DNA of 64,000 bases from Oscillatoria sp. CS-180. Its GTDB lineage: Bacteria; Cyanobacteriota; Cyanobacteriia; Phormidesmidales; Phormidesmidaceae. The DNA lies in the NCBI RefSeq assembly GCF_028330965.1, contig NZ_JAQMUB010000045.1:99808-163807 (forward strand). The letters are read 5' to 3'. A model generated the notes under the pieces. It did not search any database. It was not told where the DNA came from and saw only the letters and a program-made list of their open reading frames with translations. Numbering within the stretch: position 1 is the stretch's first letter; each line of letters opens with the position of its first letter. Positions 1 through 8,912 of this stretch are shown here, one piece after another. Both the position numbers and the translations under genes were made by a program.

Positions 1-12
1 TCTTCCCCTGTC

Positions 13-648
13 TTGACTCAGAAGACGCAGATGTTTTGGGCTGCGGTTTTTTTGGTAGTTGTACCCGTGTTTTTTCAAGCTCCCTTAGTGCGATCGCTGC
101 CGTGGCTAAGCCTGACTTTGACAGGAACTTGGCTACTAGCTGGAATTAGCCTCTCTTCCCGCGCTTCAACCCAACTTTGGGGCGATCTGCTGATCGGTTT
201 TACATGGACATGGCTGGCAGGTTCTCTATACTGGGGCTGGTTGCGCTCAGAGCCTTTTCTCCATCTGCCGATTGAAGCTTTGGGGTTGCCGATTGCACTG
301 ATATTGCTTTGCCAAGGAAAAGGACGTATTGGTAGCTACTTCTTCCTGGGTTCCCTTCTGGGTACGGCCATCACGGATCTCTACGTCTATTGGACTGATT
401 TGTTGCCTATGTGGCGACAGGTCATGAACGTTGATCCTGAATGGGTCCCTACTGTGTTGAAACGAGCGGCTAAAACTCTGCAAAACCCGACCGACTTCGG
501 TCGGGGACTACTCATCTGTACAATATTGCTAATTATTGGAATTGTGCCGTTACGATCCAAACAGCTTTGCTGGTGGGCATTCAGCGGAGCGGTTCTGAGC
601 ACACTCGTCGTGGATTTGCTGTTTCTCACAAGCGCTCTGTGTGCGTAG
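13..648 (+). CDS. DUF3120 family membrane protein, possibly cut at the 5' end
   Basis: The protein is almost entirely hydrophobic, with six or seven probable membrane helices separated by short loops. Its sequence matches my memory of the cyanobacterial DUF3120 family, which has no known biochemical role. The frame is open to the window edge. The TTG at 13 is only the first possible start inside the window, and an ATG lies at 31, so the true start may be upstream. The stop at 648 is followed within 13 bases by a copy of repeat family A. Confidence is high that this is a gene and moderate for the family. Confidence 0.8.
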   Translation: MTQKTQMFWAAVFLVVVPVFFQAPLVRSLPWLSLTLTGTWLLAGISLSSRASTQLWGDLLIGFTWTWLAGSLYWGWLRSEPFLHLPIEALGLPIALILLCQGKGRIGSYFFLGSLLGTAITDLYVYWTDLLPMWRQVMNVDPEWVPTVLKRAAKTLQNPTDFGRGLLICTILLIIGIVPLRSKQLCWWAFSGAVLSTLVVDLLFLTSALCA

Positions 649-660
649 ACCTACCAATGA

Positions 661-704
661 TATGTAGCCGTCGTGTTCCGTTGGGACAAGACAGTGAGCC
701 ATTG
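661..704 (-). repeat. Repeat family A, copy 1
   Basis: Read on the minus strand it contains TTGTCCCAACGGAAC followed by ACGACGGCTACATA, preceded by ATGGCTCACTG. This is the same core seen at 8092, 28982, 33936 and 55525. The conserved GACGGCTA end faces the 3' end of the upstream plus-strand gene, 13 bases away. Confidence 0.75.
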
Positions 705-725
705 ATAGTCCTATGCAGCTTGATA

Positions 726-806
726 AAGTACATCTCAGTATCTTAAGGGAGCAGGGAATAAGGAATGGAGTGTGCTTGATGCAAGCGCATACTGCTCTAG
801 CTATGG
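726..806 (+). repeat. Repeat family B, copy 1
   Basis: It shares with copies at 2077 and 11380 an AAGTACA start, an AAGGGAG block, then GGAGTGTGCTTG and a final CTAGCTATG. The spacing between blocks differs between copies. It is in sense orientation downstream of the DUF3120 gene. Confidence 0.6.
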
Positions 807-1043
807 GCTAAGCACTCGGATGCTAGTGGATACACAAGCTTGGATGGCTAAAGCTGTAACTAAGATTCTGTTCAAGGCTTAGGGTTAGCTGAGCAGCCAT
901 TAGTCTGCCATAATGGCCTCAGGGATTGTGATTTAAACGCGCGATCGCTCACATATCAACTTGTTTTTTGTTCTTATCTACACGCTGTTCTTCTGGATTT
1001 CCTATAAGCTCTATAAATAGCTTCTATAAGGGCGGCTACCGTT

Positions 1044-2051
1044 TTGATTTTTACAGTTCAAGATTCCGTGATTCAGCAGTCGGGACCTTACGTCGTCTTA
1101 AATACAGAATCTGGCAATCGTCAGTTGTCTCTTGTCGGCAGCAACTGTTGGACTGTTGGACGCAGCGATGACAATAATTTAGTACTGCCTGATCGGTGGA
1201 TTTCTCGCAACCATGCCATGATTCAGGTGATGGAAACAGGGGAGTTTTATCTGATTGATTTGGGTAGCCGCAATGGTTCTTTTGTTAATGGTCGCCGCGT
1301 CAGTGTCCCCGTCATTCTGAGAGATAGCGATCAACTCACCTTCGGTCAAACTGAGCTGCAGTTCTATTGTCCAACCAAATCTCGCGCATCAGGCTCTGAA
1401 CATCAAAAACCGAGGACGGAACTGACGGCAACAGCGACCCTCCACCTGCGTCGTCTAATCTCTGTCATGGTGGTTGATATTCGCGACTTTACAGTGATGA
1501 CCCGTCAGATTGACGAGAAAGTACTATCAGAATCCATTGGGACCTGGTTTCGCTGTGCAGGAGAAATCATCGATCGCTATGGCAGCTGGGTTGATAAATA
1601 CATCGGCGATGCGGTCATGGCCGTTTGGATTCACGGCGCTGATGAGGTCGCTCCTGGTGAAATGCTGAACATTATGCAGGCGATCGATGCCCTAGCCAAA
1701 ATGACTGCTCAGCTCCACAAACAATTCCCCTTACCGTTCCCGTTACGCATTGGGGCGGGTCTCAACACGGGATATGCTATGGTCGGCAATACGGGAACGG
1801 GCGATCGCCCCGACTACACTGCGATCGGTGATACTGTCAATTCTGCGTTTCGATTCGAATCCTCAACGAAGCAGCTAGGGCTTGATGTTGCAGTGGGCGA
1901 GACAACCTACGAATACTTGACAAAGATGCAAGAAACAGATTCTCTGTTTCACCGCTATACGGTCAACATGAAGGGATACGAAACCCCCATTGTTACTCAC
2001 GCCACCACTTTTTCAGATCTAGAGCGGTTCGTCCATCTTCAAGAGCAGTAA
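1044..2051 (+). CDS. FHA domain - class III adenylate cyclase fusion
   Basis: Residues about 36-90 form an FHA (phosphothreonine-binding) domain with GRS at 39-41, a SRNH core at 54-57 and GSRNGSFVNG at 74-83. Residues about 135-290 form a class III nucleotide cyclase domain. The catalytic set looks complete: metal aspartates D145 and D189, purine-selecting K185 and T259, and N266 and R270 for the transition state. Lys plus Thr is the pattern of class IIIb adenylate cyclases, several of which respond to bicarbonate (known of the family, not shown here). No membrane segment is seen, so it is probably cytoplasmic, making cAMP under control of a phosphoprotein partner. The start is TTG, supported by AAGGG about 11 bases upstream. 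Confidence 0.9.
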   Translation: MIFTVQDSVIQQSGPYVVLNTESGNRQLSLVGSNCWTVGRSDDNNLVLPDRWISRNHAMIQVMETGEFYLIDLGSRNGSFVNGRRVSVPVILRDSDQLTFGQTELQFYCPTKSRASGSEHQKPRTELTATATLHLRRLISVMVVDIRDFTVMTRQIDEKVLSESIGTWFRCAGEIIDRYGSWVDKYIGDAVMAVWIHGADEVAPGEMLNIMQAIDALAKMTAQLHKQFPLPFPLRIGAGLNTGYAMVGNTGTGDRPDYTAIGDTVNSAFRFESSTKQLGLDVAVGETTYEYLTKMQETDSLFHRYTVNMKGYETPIVTHATTFSDLERFVHLQEQ

Positions 2052-2076
2052 ATTTCCAACCCTATTTATGTTGTTT

Positions 2077-2143
2077 AAGTGCAATTCAAAGGGAGTACGG
2101 AATGGGGTGTGCTTGACTCCAATGTATGCCGCTATAACTTTGA
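2077..2143 (+). repeat. Repeat family B, copy 2
   Basis: It begins AAGTGCAATTCAAAGGGAG, continues GGAATGGGGTGTGCTTG and ends near GCCGCTATAAC. It lies 25 bases after the cyclase stop, in sense orientation, and is the closest match to copy 3 at 11380. Confidence 0.65.
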
Positions 2144-2281
2144 AACTTTGAATTACGTTCTCGAAATACCTATGCTGTAGCCAATGTAGCCCGAGTCAAT
2201 GAGGGGGCCATTTTTCCTCTGCTGAAAGTGACAGGAGAGAGATAAGGTAGTCGTCAGGATGCGATCGCGTAGCTCAGGCGA

Positions 2282-2854
2282 TCAGGTCGCTAGCATTGCC
2301 GCAGCAGTCAATGACCAGCTTACAAAAGTTGGAGATTTAACCATTTCTTCTCCAGAGAAAACCGTTTCAGCGTAGCCATCCTCTGTCAGCACTAGCACCG
2401 TGACCTGTTCTACAACCGGGTCCAAAATCCAATATTCTGGGACGCCTCGCCACTCGTACTGGTTGCGCTTGTCAACGTAATCGCGGCGGCGATTTTCAGG
2501 TCCTGGACTCACAACCTCCACAACTAACAGGGGTGGTTCCATGTCTAATGTGATAGCAGCCTGGCCTAAAACTTGCATTTGCTCAGGATGTTCAGGCCGA
2601 AGCACGGTTAAGCCAGGATAACGGTTTTTAGGTTGGCCCGGCATTGCAAGCGCTAACCCTTGTGGACAAATCTGTTGTGCATCTATTAAAACTTTGAAAA
2701 TCTCGTATAGGTTCAGCGCTCGACGAATATTCTCATAGGATTCTGGAGGCATTTCAATGAGATCCCCATTCGTCAATTCATAGTAAGCATCTGCTGCCTC
2801 GGTATAGGCCAGAAAGTCTTCGAAGGTTTTAAGGTAAGGCTGGGCTTGGACCAT
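2282..2854 (-). CDS. Uma2 family (DUF820) protein, catalytic Asp apparently lost
   Basis: The layout is that of the PD-(D/E)XK-like Uma2 family, very abundant in cyanobacteria and of unproven function. VVEVVSPG (around E113) and the following RDYVDKRNQYEWRGVPEYW block with K129 are intact. Where family members normally have Pro-Asp (xPDVxVL), this protein reads YPGLTVL, so G81 replaces the metal-binding aspartate. It may be inactive as a nuclease. It is alone on its strand between the cyclase gene and the permease gene. Confidence 0.85.
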   Translation of the reverse strand: MVQAQPYLKTFEDFLAYTEAADAYYELTNGDLIEMPPESYENIRRALNLYEIFKVLIDAQQICPQGLALAMPGQPKNRYPGLTVLRPEHPEQMQVLGQAAITLDMEPPLLVVEVVSPGPENRRRDYVDKRNQYEWRGVPEYWILDPVVEQVTVLVLTEDGYAETVFSGEEMVKSPTFVSWSLTAAAMLAT

Positions 2855-2936
2855 GAGAAAAAGCGCCGTCGCTGAGCTGCACTATATCCATCATATAGAG
2901 AGGGCAGAGCAAGGATTAGGTACGTGCCTATCCTAC

Positions 2937-3578
2937 TTATTTGACCAGAGCAGGAGGTTGTAGCGATCGCTGAAGCCAGCTCAGACCAATTTCTGCCAAC
3001 AACGCCAGCAGTGCAACGGGGACGGCACCAACCAGCAAGATAGCCGTGTCGTAGGCCGCAAACCCTAACACAATGAAATCGCCTAATCCCCCGGCACCCA
3101 CAAATGCCGCTAGCGTTGCGCTGGCAATGACTTCGACAGTAGCCGTTTTAATGCCCGCAACGATGACGGGGAGTGCCAAGGGGATTTCTACCTGACGTAG
3201 GACCTGTTGAGCAGACATTCCCATCCCAATTGCCGCTTCTCGAATAGCCGGATTGATATTGCGGAAAGCGACATCAGTACTGATAAGGATAGGTGGCATG
3301 GCCAAAAGTGTTAGGGCGATCGCGGCTGAAGCAAAGCTCAGTCCTAAAACGGGAATTGCCAAAAATAGGACCGCTAGGCTGGGAATCACTCTCAACGCAT
3401 TGAATCCGTTGATAACGACCGTAGAGACTGCCTTTGACCGAGCGCTCCATAATCCTAAGGGCAGCCCCACAAAAACACCAATCAGCAGCGGCACAACAAC
3501 CAATAGTAGATGCTGTTGCAAAGCAGCTACGAACTTATCGATATTTGCCAGGAAATACTCTAAGGCTTGTTGAAACAT
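2937..3578 (-). CDS. ABC transporter permease, osmoprotectant (OpuBB/ProW-like) type
   Basis: This is a membrane subunit with about five or six helices and the conserved cytoplasmic EAA-type loop (REAAIGMGMSAQQVLRQVEIP, residues about 137-157) that contacts the ATPase. Sequence and length (213 aa) fit the permeases of glycine betaine/choline/carnitine importers. Neither an ATPase nor a binding protein gene is next to it, so its partners must be elsewhere. It is read in the same direction as hemB upstream, with a 172-base gap. No clear ribosome binding site precedes the ATG. Confidence 0.85.
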   Translation of the reverse strand: MFQQALEYFLANIDKFVAALQQHLLLVVVPLLIGVFVGLPLGLWSARSKAVSTVVINGFNALRVIPSLAVLFLAIPVLGLSFASAAIALTLLAMPPILISTDVAFRNINPAIREAAIGMGMSAQQVLRQVEIPLALPVIVAGIKTATVEVIASATLAAFVGAGGLGDFIVLGFAAYDTAILLVGAVPVALLALLAEIGLSWLQRSLQPPALVK

Positions 3579-3750
3579 GGCGATCGCTAAATTTGGCCCC
3601 TCGCACGATTCTTAGATGAACCCAAAGCCACCATTAGCCTGGATTCTGGTTCCCAGCTTTAGACTTCTGCCCACTGGTTCATGCCCTCACCTAAGTTCGC
3701 CGAGCGATATGACGAACGTTTACAGGCGTTCTATCGCAAAACGTAGGGAT

Positions 3751-4749
3751 CTAGAAAATAGCATTGACCTTTTCAAGCCAGCGGGCAACATCCTTAGCGT
3801 GATAGGTCAAAATCAGATCAGCCCCTGATCGTTTAAAGCTGGTCATTGTTTCTAAGACAACTCGCTGCTCATCAATCCAACCGTTTAGCGCAGCAGCTTT
3901 CACCATAGAATACTCGCCAGAGACGTTGTAGGCCGCCACGGGTAAATTCGTCGCTTCTTTGACTCGACAAATAATATCCATGTAGGCCAAAGCAGGTTTG
4001 ACCATCAACATGTCGGCCCCTTCAGCAATGTCCAAATCAATTTCTTTCAGGGCTTCGCGACTGTTGGAGGGATCCATTTGATACGTCCGGCGATCGCCAA
4101 ACTGCGGTGCAGAATCAGCTGCATCTCGAAAAGGCCCATAGTATGCAGACGCATATTTTGCCGCGTAGGAAAGAATCGGAATGTCAGTAAAGTCAGCGGC
4201 GTCCAGTCCTTCACGAATCGCCGTGACAAAACCGTCCATCATGCCCGAAGGAGCAATCACATCAGCTCCAGCCTGCGCTTGAGAAACCGCCGTTTTCTTG
4301 AGTAATTCCAGAGTCGGATCGTTCAAGACCCGTCCGGTCAAATCTCCAACTTCCAAATAGCCGCAGTGTCCATGGCTCGTATACTCACACAGGCAAGTAT
4401 CGACCACAACGACGAGATCGGGTATCGCTTCCTTAACAGCGGTCGTAGCTTTTTGGACAATGCCGCAATCGTGCCAAGCTCCAGTTGCTTCCACGTCCTT
4501 GGTGTCGGGAATACCGAACAGAATGATGGCAGGAATGCCAAGGTCGTAAACCTCTTTGGCTTCTTCGACAATTTTGTCTACTGAAAGCTGATAGACCCCT
4601 GGCATTGACGTCACTTCCTGAGCAACACCTTCTCCAGGTACTGCAAACAGGGGATAGATCAGGTCATTGGTAGAAACAACGGTTTCTCGAACCATCCGTC
4701 GAAGTTGAGGATGGCTACGCAGACGGCGAGGACGATGAATCGGAAACAT
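3751..4749 (-). CDS. hemB: Porphobilinogen synthase (delta-aminolevulinate dehydratase)
   Basis: The enzyme joins two 5-aminolevulinate molecules to porphobilinogen, the second common step of haem and chlorophyll synthesis, in the cytoplasm. The protein is full length (332 aa). The two active-site lysines are K198 (in [16 protein letters not shown]) and K251 (in [13 protein letters not shown]). The three-cysteine metal site C119, C121 and C129 in [14 protein letters not shown] is present. It marks a zinc-type active site like that of E. coli rather than the aspartate-rich magnesium type of plant plastids. Confidence 0.97.
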   Translation of the reverse strand: MFPIHRPRRLRSHPQLRRMVRETVVSTNDLIYPLFAVPGEGVAQEVTSMPGVYQLSVDKIVEEAKEVYDLGIPAIILFGIPDTKDVEATGAWHDCGIVQKATTAVKEAIPDLVVVVDTCLCEYTSHGHCGYLEVGDLTGRVLNDPTLELLKKTAVSQAQAGADVIAPSGMMDGFVTAIREGLDAADFTDIPILSYAAKYASAYYGPFRDAADSAPQFGDRRTYQMDPSNSREALKEIDLDIAEGADMLMVKPALAYMDIICRVKEATNLPVAAYNVSGEYSMVKAAALNGWIDEQRVVLETMTSFKRSGADLILTYHAKDVARWLEKVNAIF

Positions 4750-5076
4750 AGCTCGACAAATGCACTGGGCGGATTGATGGGCTGTTCTGCCGCACGCGAC
4801 AGTTTTGACTACCCTTTGGTTCTATAGATTCAAGATCTACGGAGTTGGGTCGAAGAATGTGATTGCGTCAGAATGTATCAAGTCTAAGCCGAAAGGGACA
4901 GTAAATCTTCATAGCTGAATTACGTTCTGTAACAAGCTTGGTCGGAAGAAGTAAGACAGACAAGGGCAGAAGAGAGTAATAGCAATAGCAAAACCCATTT
5001 GATGTCATCCAAGAACATCAAATGGGTTTACCAGGTTATATGCGATTTAGAACAGGCTGTCTTGCCTTCGAGTCAG
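4750..5076. other. Gap between hemB and clpC
   Basis: It carries the clpC terminator (4991-5029) and presumably the hemB promoter near 4750-4870. GAATTACGTTCT at 4917 also occurs near 2151, but this is too short to call a repeat. No small gene was seen. Confidence 0.5.
4991..5029 (-). terminator. Terminator hairpin downstream of clpC
   Basis: A perfect 15-bp inverted repeat (4991-5005 with 5015-5029) encloses a 9-base loop. On the minus strand the right arm ends in GGGTTT followed by TGCTATTG. It lies about 50 bases past the clpC stop. The U tract is short, so termination strength is uncertain. Confidence 0.7.
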
Positions 5077-7554
5077 CTATCGGTTAACGCCAGCCAGTGC
5101 AGGTTCTTGTTGGCGATGCACCTGAACTTCACCGTTTTCGTCAATATCCAGCTCAGCGGTTTCACCATCTTGTAAAGCCCCTACTAGAATCGCTTCCGCT
5201 AGGTTGTCTTCAACAAGGCGAGCGATCGCCCGTCGCATAGGACGAGCACCGTAACGTTGGTCGTACCCTTCTTCAATGAGCTTATCTTTGAAGTCATCAG
5301 AGAGGGAGACCTGAATTTGCCGTTCGGTCAAGCGATTATTGACCCCACGCATCATCAGCTCGGCGATCTCCTGAACTTCACCCTTGGTCAACTGACGGAA
5401 GACAATGATTTCATCTAAACGGTTGAGCAGTTCAGGACGGAAGTATTGCTTCATTTCTTCCTGAACAAGAGCACGAATGTTGTTGTACCGAGTTGTAGCT
5501 TCATCAGTATTCGCAGTATCAAAGCCCATACCACTGCCGCCCTTCTCAATGACGCGAGAGCCAATATTTGAAGTCATGACAATGAGCGTGTTCTTGAAAC
5601 TCACAACTCGACCTTTGGAGTCCGTTAAACGGCCATCATCCAGAATTTGGAGCAGCATGTTGAAGACATCGGGGTGTGCCTTCTCAATTTCGTCCAGCAG
5701 GATAACAGAGTAAGGATTACGGCGAACAGCCTCCGTTAGCTGTCCTCCTTCGTCGTAGCCCACGAATCCAGGAGGAGAACCAATCAGTTTGGAGACGGTA
5801 TAGCTCTCCATGAATTCAGACATATCAAGCCGAATCATCGATTCTTCAGAGCCGAATAGGGCACCGGCAAGCGCCTTCGTCAACTCAGTCTTCCCGACCC
5901 CTGTTGGACCCGAGAAGATGAGGCTGGCAATGGGGCGGTCTGGGCTAGCCAACTTGACACGGGAACGGCGAATAGCCCTAGCAACGGCGGAAACAGCTTC
6001 ATGCTGACCAATCACTCGCTCGTGCAGAGAGTCCTCAAGATGCATGAGCTGAACTGCTTCCGACTCAGTCATGCGGGTAACAGGAACGCCGGTCCAAGAC
6101 GCTACGATTTCGGCAATGTCGTCTTCGCTAACCACAGGCTGGACCATTGGTGGCAACTCAGCTGCCTCTGGCTGAGGCCCCTGAATTTCTCGAAGCAGCT
6201 CTCGCTTACGGTTTCTCAATTCCAGCGCCTGAGTAAACTCTTGAGATTTGACAGAAGTCTCTAGGTCTCGATTGATCTGCCTCAGCTCTTGCTTAATTTC
6301 TTGGGAAGGATAATTGGTTTGAAACCGTAGCTTAATACGAGAGCCAGCTTCGTCGATTAGGTCGATCGCCTTATCTGGCAAGAAGCGATCGTTGATGTAA
6401 CGATCAGACAACTCAGCAGCAGCTTTCAGAGCATCATCCGACAGCAAGACCTGGTGAAACTGCTCATAGCGGCTCCGAATGCCTTGCAAAATTTCGATAG
6501 TGTCTTCAACCGAAGGCGGACTCACGGTGACTGGCTGGAAGCGACGTTCCAGAGCCGCATCGCGCTCAATATATTTCCGATATTCGTCTAGTGTTGTCGC
6601 GCCGATGCATTGCAGTTCGCCTCTTGCAAGAGCTGGCTTCAGCATGTTGGCAGCATCCATGCCGCCCTCTAGAGATCCTGCGCCAACCAGCGTATGAATC
6701 TCGTCGATAACAAGCACAATGTTTTTATCGTTGCGGACTTCATCTAAGAGCTGAGTCAAACGCTCTTCAAAGTCACCTCGGAAACGGGTACCCGATACTA
6801 GCAGTCCCATATCGATGGCATAAACTTTCTTGTCCATCAGCGTTGGTGGGACGTCCTGGTTAACAATTCGCTGTGCCAGCCCCTCAGCGATCGCCGTTTT
6901 ACCAACACCCGGCTCACCTACGAGCACTGGATTGTTCTTGGTGCGGCGTCCCAGAATTTGAACCACCCGCTCAATTTCCAGGCTGCGGCCAATAATTGGA
7001 TCGAGAAGACCCTCAGCGGCTTTTGCCGTGAGATCGGTGCTGAACTCGCTGAGTACGCTGCTCTTACGGCGGCGATCGCTCCCGCGTCTCTCGGGTCGTC
7101 CTCCAACAGGAATTGCAGCCGCTTCACCCAACTCTTTAATCAAGCGAGTCCGCACCTTACTTGGAGAAACCCCAAGATTCTCCATCACCCGATAAGCCAC
7201 GCTCTCTCGACTCTGAGTCAGACTCAGCAGAAGGTGTTCAGGCTCAATGTAGGACGCATCAAGCTTTCGAGCTTCTTGAAAAGCACTCTCGAAAACTTGC
7301 TTAACTTTTGGAGTGAAGGGAACCTCTGAAGGTGGGTTGCCGCTGCCGCGACCAATAATGGCCTCCACTTCGCTACGAGCATCTGTAAGGTTGACCCCAA
7401 ATTCTGTCAGCACAGAAGAAGCCAAGCTGGAATTTTCTCGAAGGAGGCCAAGGAGCAGTTGCTCAGTGCCGACGAAATTGTGTTGTAAACGACGGGCCTC
7501 TTCTTGGGCCTTCATAATGACGGCAATTGCAGTGTTGGTGAAGTGCTCAAACAT
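5077..7554 (-). CDS. clpC: ATP-dependent Clp protease ATP-binding subunit ClpC
   Basis: This Hsp100 unfoldase feeds substrates to the ClpP/ClpR protease. The N domain (residues 1-145) carries the usual double Clp-N repeat starting FEHFTNTAI. The first AAA module has Walker A GEPGVGKT at 213-220 and Walker [13 protein letters not shown]-type linker lies at about 423-458. The second AAA module has Walker A GPTGVGKT at 549-556 and [11 protein letters not shown]. At 825 residues it is the normal length for cyanobacterial and plastid ClpC. It is monocistronic, with a hairpin terminator downstream. Confidence 0.97.
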   Translation of the reverse strand: MFEHFTNTAIAVIMKAQEEARRLQHNFVGTEQLLLGLLRENSSLASSVLTEFGVNLTDARSEVEAIIGRGSGNPPSEVPFTPKVKQVFESAFQEARKLDASYIEPEHLLLSLTQSRESVAYRVMENLGVSPSKVRTRLIKELGEAAAIPVGGRPERRGSDRRRKSSVLSEFSTDLTAKAAEGLLDPIIGRSLEIERVVQILGRRTKNNPVLVGEPGVGKTAIAEGLAQRIVNQDVPPTLMDKKVYAIDMGLLVSGTRFRGDFEERLTQLLDEVRNDKNIVLVIDEIHTLVGAGSLEGGMDAANMLKPALARGELQCIGATTLDEYRKYIERDAALERRFQPVTVSPPSVEDTIEILQGIRSRYEQFHQVLLSDDALKAAAELSDRYINDRFLPDKAIDLIDEAGSRIKLRFQTNYPSQEIKQELRQINRDLETSVKSQEFTQALELRNRKRELLREIQGPQPEAAELPPMVQPVVSEDDIAEIVASWTGVPVTRMTESEAVQLMHLEDSLHERVIGQHEAVSAVARAIRRSRVKLASPDRPIASLIFSGPTGVGKTELTKALAGALFGSEESMIRLDMSEFMESYTVSKLIGSPPGFVGYDEGGQLTEAVRRNPYSVILLDEIEKAHPDVFNMLLQILDDGRLTDSKGRVVSFKNTLIVMTSNIGSRVIEKGGSGMGFDTANTDEATTRYNNIRALVQEEMKQYFRPELLNRLDEIIVFRQLTKGEVQEIAELMMRGVNNRLTERQIQVSLSDDFKDKLIEEGYDQRYGARPMRRAIARLVEDNLAEAILVGALQDGETAELDIDENGEVQVHRQQEPALAGVNR

Positions 7555-8091
7555 AGCCCCATTGTTGGTTTTGTGTGCAAGGGAGCAAACTCCCTGTAAA
7601 GTCGCCCTGAGTAAGAAGAGATTGATGAATAGACCTTGGCTCAGGCTATTTCAACTCTGTAAAGAAACTGTACAAAGAATCTTTACCAACTGGCAGTAGG
7701 GAGAGCCGAATAAAATTTCGGAAGCCACCCACAATTCAGGTAGGACAAAGAGCATAACGAGAATAAAACTTCAGCGAATACTCTCTGGACAGAGCCTAAC
7801 CTGAGAACCTGCTTTACATAATTTAACAAGGTTTGATACGGTATAGGCACTTTTTTTACATAAAAAAGGACGCTGCATTTCCTTTTGTAGTAGCAAATTA
7901 CGTTTAGCGACGAGATTAAGCACGTTCTAACCGACTCATTGACCAATGTTAAGATCTCGTAAAGTTTCTATGCTGTCTGGCTGCAAGACAAAACAACCCT
8001 GATATCTACAGAAGCAAAATGGGGTGAAACGGTTTCTTCAGCTTTTGAACTTTGTTCAAGAAGGGGATGATTGTCGAGGTGCGCATATGCA

Positions 8092-8133
8092 GATAGATCG
8101 CTGTCTTGTCCTCACGAAACGAACGACGGCTAT
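8092..8133 (+). repeat. Repeat family A, copy 2
   Basis: The core reads TTGTCCTCACGAAAC then GAACGACGGCTATG. The 5' half of the longer copies is not recognisable here. The conserved end faces the 3' end of the minus-strand gene that stops at 8239, about 105 bases away and beyond that gene's terminator. Confidence 0.75.
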
Positions 8134-8167
8134 GATGAGCGGGTTTTAGAACTTCGCTACAAAAAGA

Positions 8168-8194
8168 AAAGCGATCGCCGGCAGCGATCGCTTT
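8168..8194 (-). terminator. Rho-independent terminator built from two HIP1 octamers
   Basis: An 11-bp stem (8168-8178 with 8184-8194) closes a 5-base loop. Each arm contains a full GCGATCGC. Read on the minus strand it is followed by CTTTTCTTTTT. It lies 45 bases past the stop of the gene at 8239-8769. Confidence 0.85.
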
Positions 8195-8238
8195 ACACGC
8201 ACTTAGAAAACACCTTAATCAGAGTTGATGGTGAGACG

Positions 8239-8769
8239 TTAAAACACAGTCTGACAAGTGTTTAAGACCTCTCTATCTGTATCAGTTAGCTCTGACAGCA
8301 GCTGGAATCCAGCTGGTGCAAGGGCATCCACAGCGCCCCCTTGAGCTGCAACTTGACTGCGGCTCTCCAAAGCAAGAGAGTAAGGATGAGTTGCTTGGTC
8401 GTAGCTGTCGGCTACCGTTAGCGCTAGTTCATTACCAGCAACAGCCCCCTGAAAACAATCGAACGAAGAAAAAGGTTGGTAAAATCCGCCAACAACATCC
8501 CCATTCTGAACTTCCATGACCATATAGGTTGTCCCAATTTGTTCAGGCTCTGCACTCTCCCCGAAGACATAAACCCCATCAGCAAGGTTGAAATCACTAA
8601 CATTGTGGGTAGAAGCAGTGGCAGTTGCAGAAGCAAAGGGAAGTATTCCCACTAAAAGGCCAATACTCAAAAGTCCAATTTCTGCATTTCGATGAACAAT
8701 CCGCTTGAGGGTAGACCAGAAAGAGGAAGGACAAGTGCTGGAGGAAATTGGCAATGCGTGGATCATCAT
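8239..8769 (-). CDS. Secreted protein conserved in cyanobacteria, function unknown
   Basis: Residues about 22-52 look like a signal peptide: basic KRIVHR, a hydrophobic run and a cleavage region ASATATA. The mature part has the pattern DGVYVFGESAEPEQIG, then a hydrophobic strand, then SSFDCF, which I recall in other cyanobacterial exported proteins without assigned function. Two cysteines remain in the mature part (SSFDCF and the C-terminal LNTCQTVF) and could form a disulfide. Two adjacent ATG codons (8769 and 8766) could start it. It has its own terminator. Confidence 0.75.
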   Translation of the reverse strand: MMIHALPISSSTCPSSFWSTLKRIVHRNAEIGLLSIGLLVGILPFASATATASTHNVSDFNLADGVYVFGESAEPEQIGTTYMVMEVQNGDVVGGFYQPFSSFDCFQGAVAGNELALTVADSYDQATHPYSLALESRSQVAAQGGAVDALAPAGFQLLSELTDTDREVLNTCQTVF

Positions 8770-8912
8770 TCAACGTTTTTAGGGGCACTATTACTATCAA
8801 TGAGAAGCGATCAAATTCCAGTGATGGCTCAATATTTGTAGGATGATCTTCGTCTGATCCCCTGGTGATAGTCATCTAGCACAGGTGTGATTCAGATCAG
8901 CCTATTGGAGTA

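Larger units (their letters stand above)
649..1043. other. Gene-free stretch carrying repeats A1 and B1
   Basis: This gap holds a family A copy (661-704, minus orientation) followed at once by a family B copy (726-806, plus orientation), and a HIP1 octamer near 940. A possible Shine-Dalgarno AAGGG lies at 1028-1032, ahead of the TTG start of the cyclase gene. No convincing small gene was seen. Confidence 0.6.
7555..8238. other. Long gap upstream of clpC
   Basis: This 684-base stretch must hold the clpC promoter and leader. It also holds repeat A2 (8092-8133) and the HIP1-built terminator (8168-8194) of the secreted-protein gene. Short open frames at 7683-7946 and 8071-8265 look like chance: no family resemblance, and the latter runs through the repeat and the terminator. 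Confidence 0.5.

Noticed and set aside
7683..7946. 87-residue open frame upstream of clpC
   Set aside because: Random-looking composition, no ribosome binding site and no known relatives.
8071..8265. 64-residue open frame
   Set aside because: It runs through repeat A2 and the HIP1 terminator and has no family resemblance.
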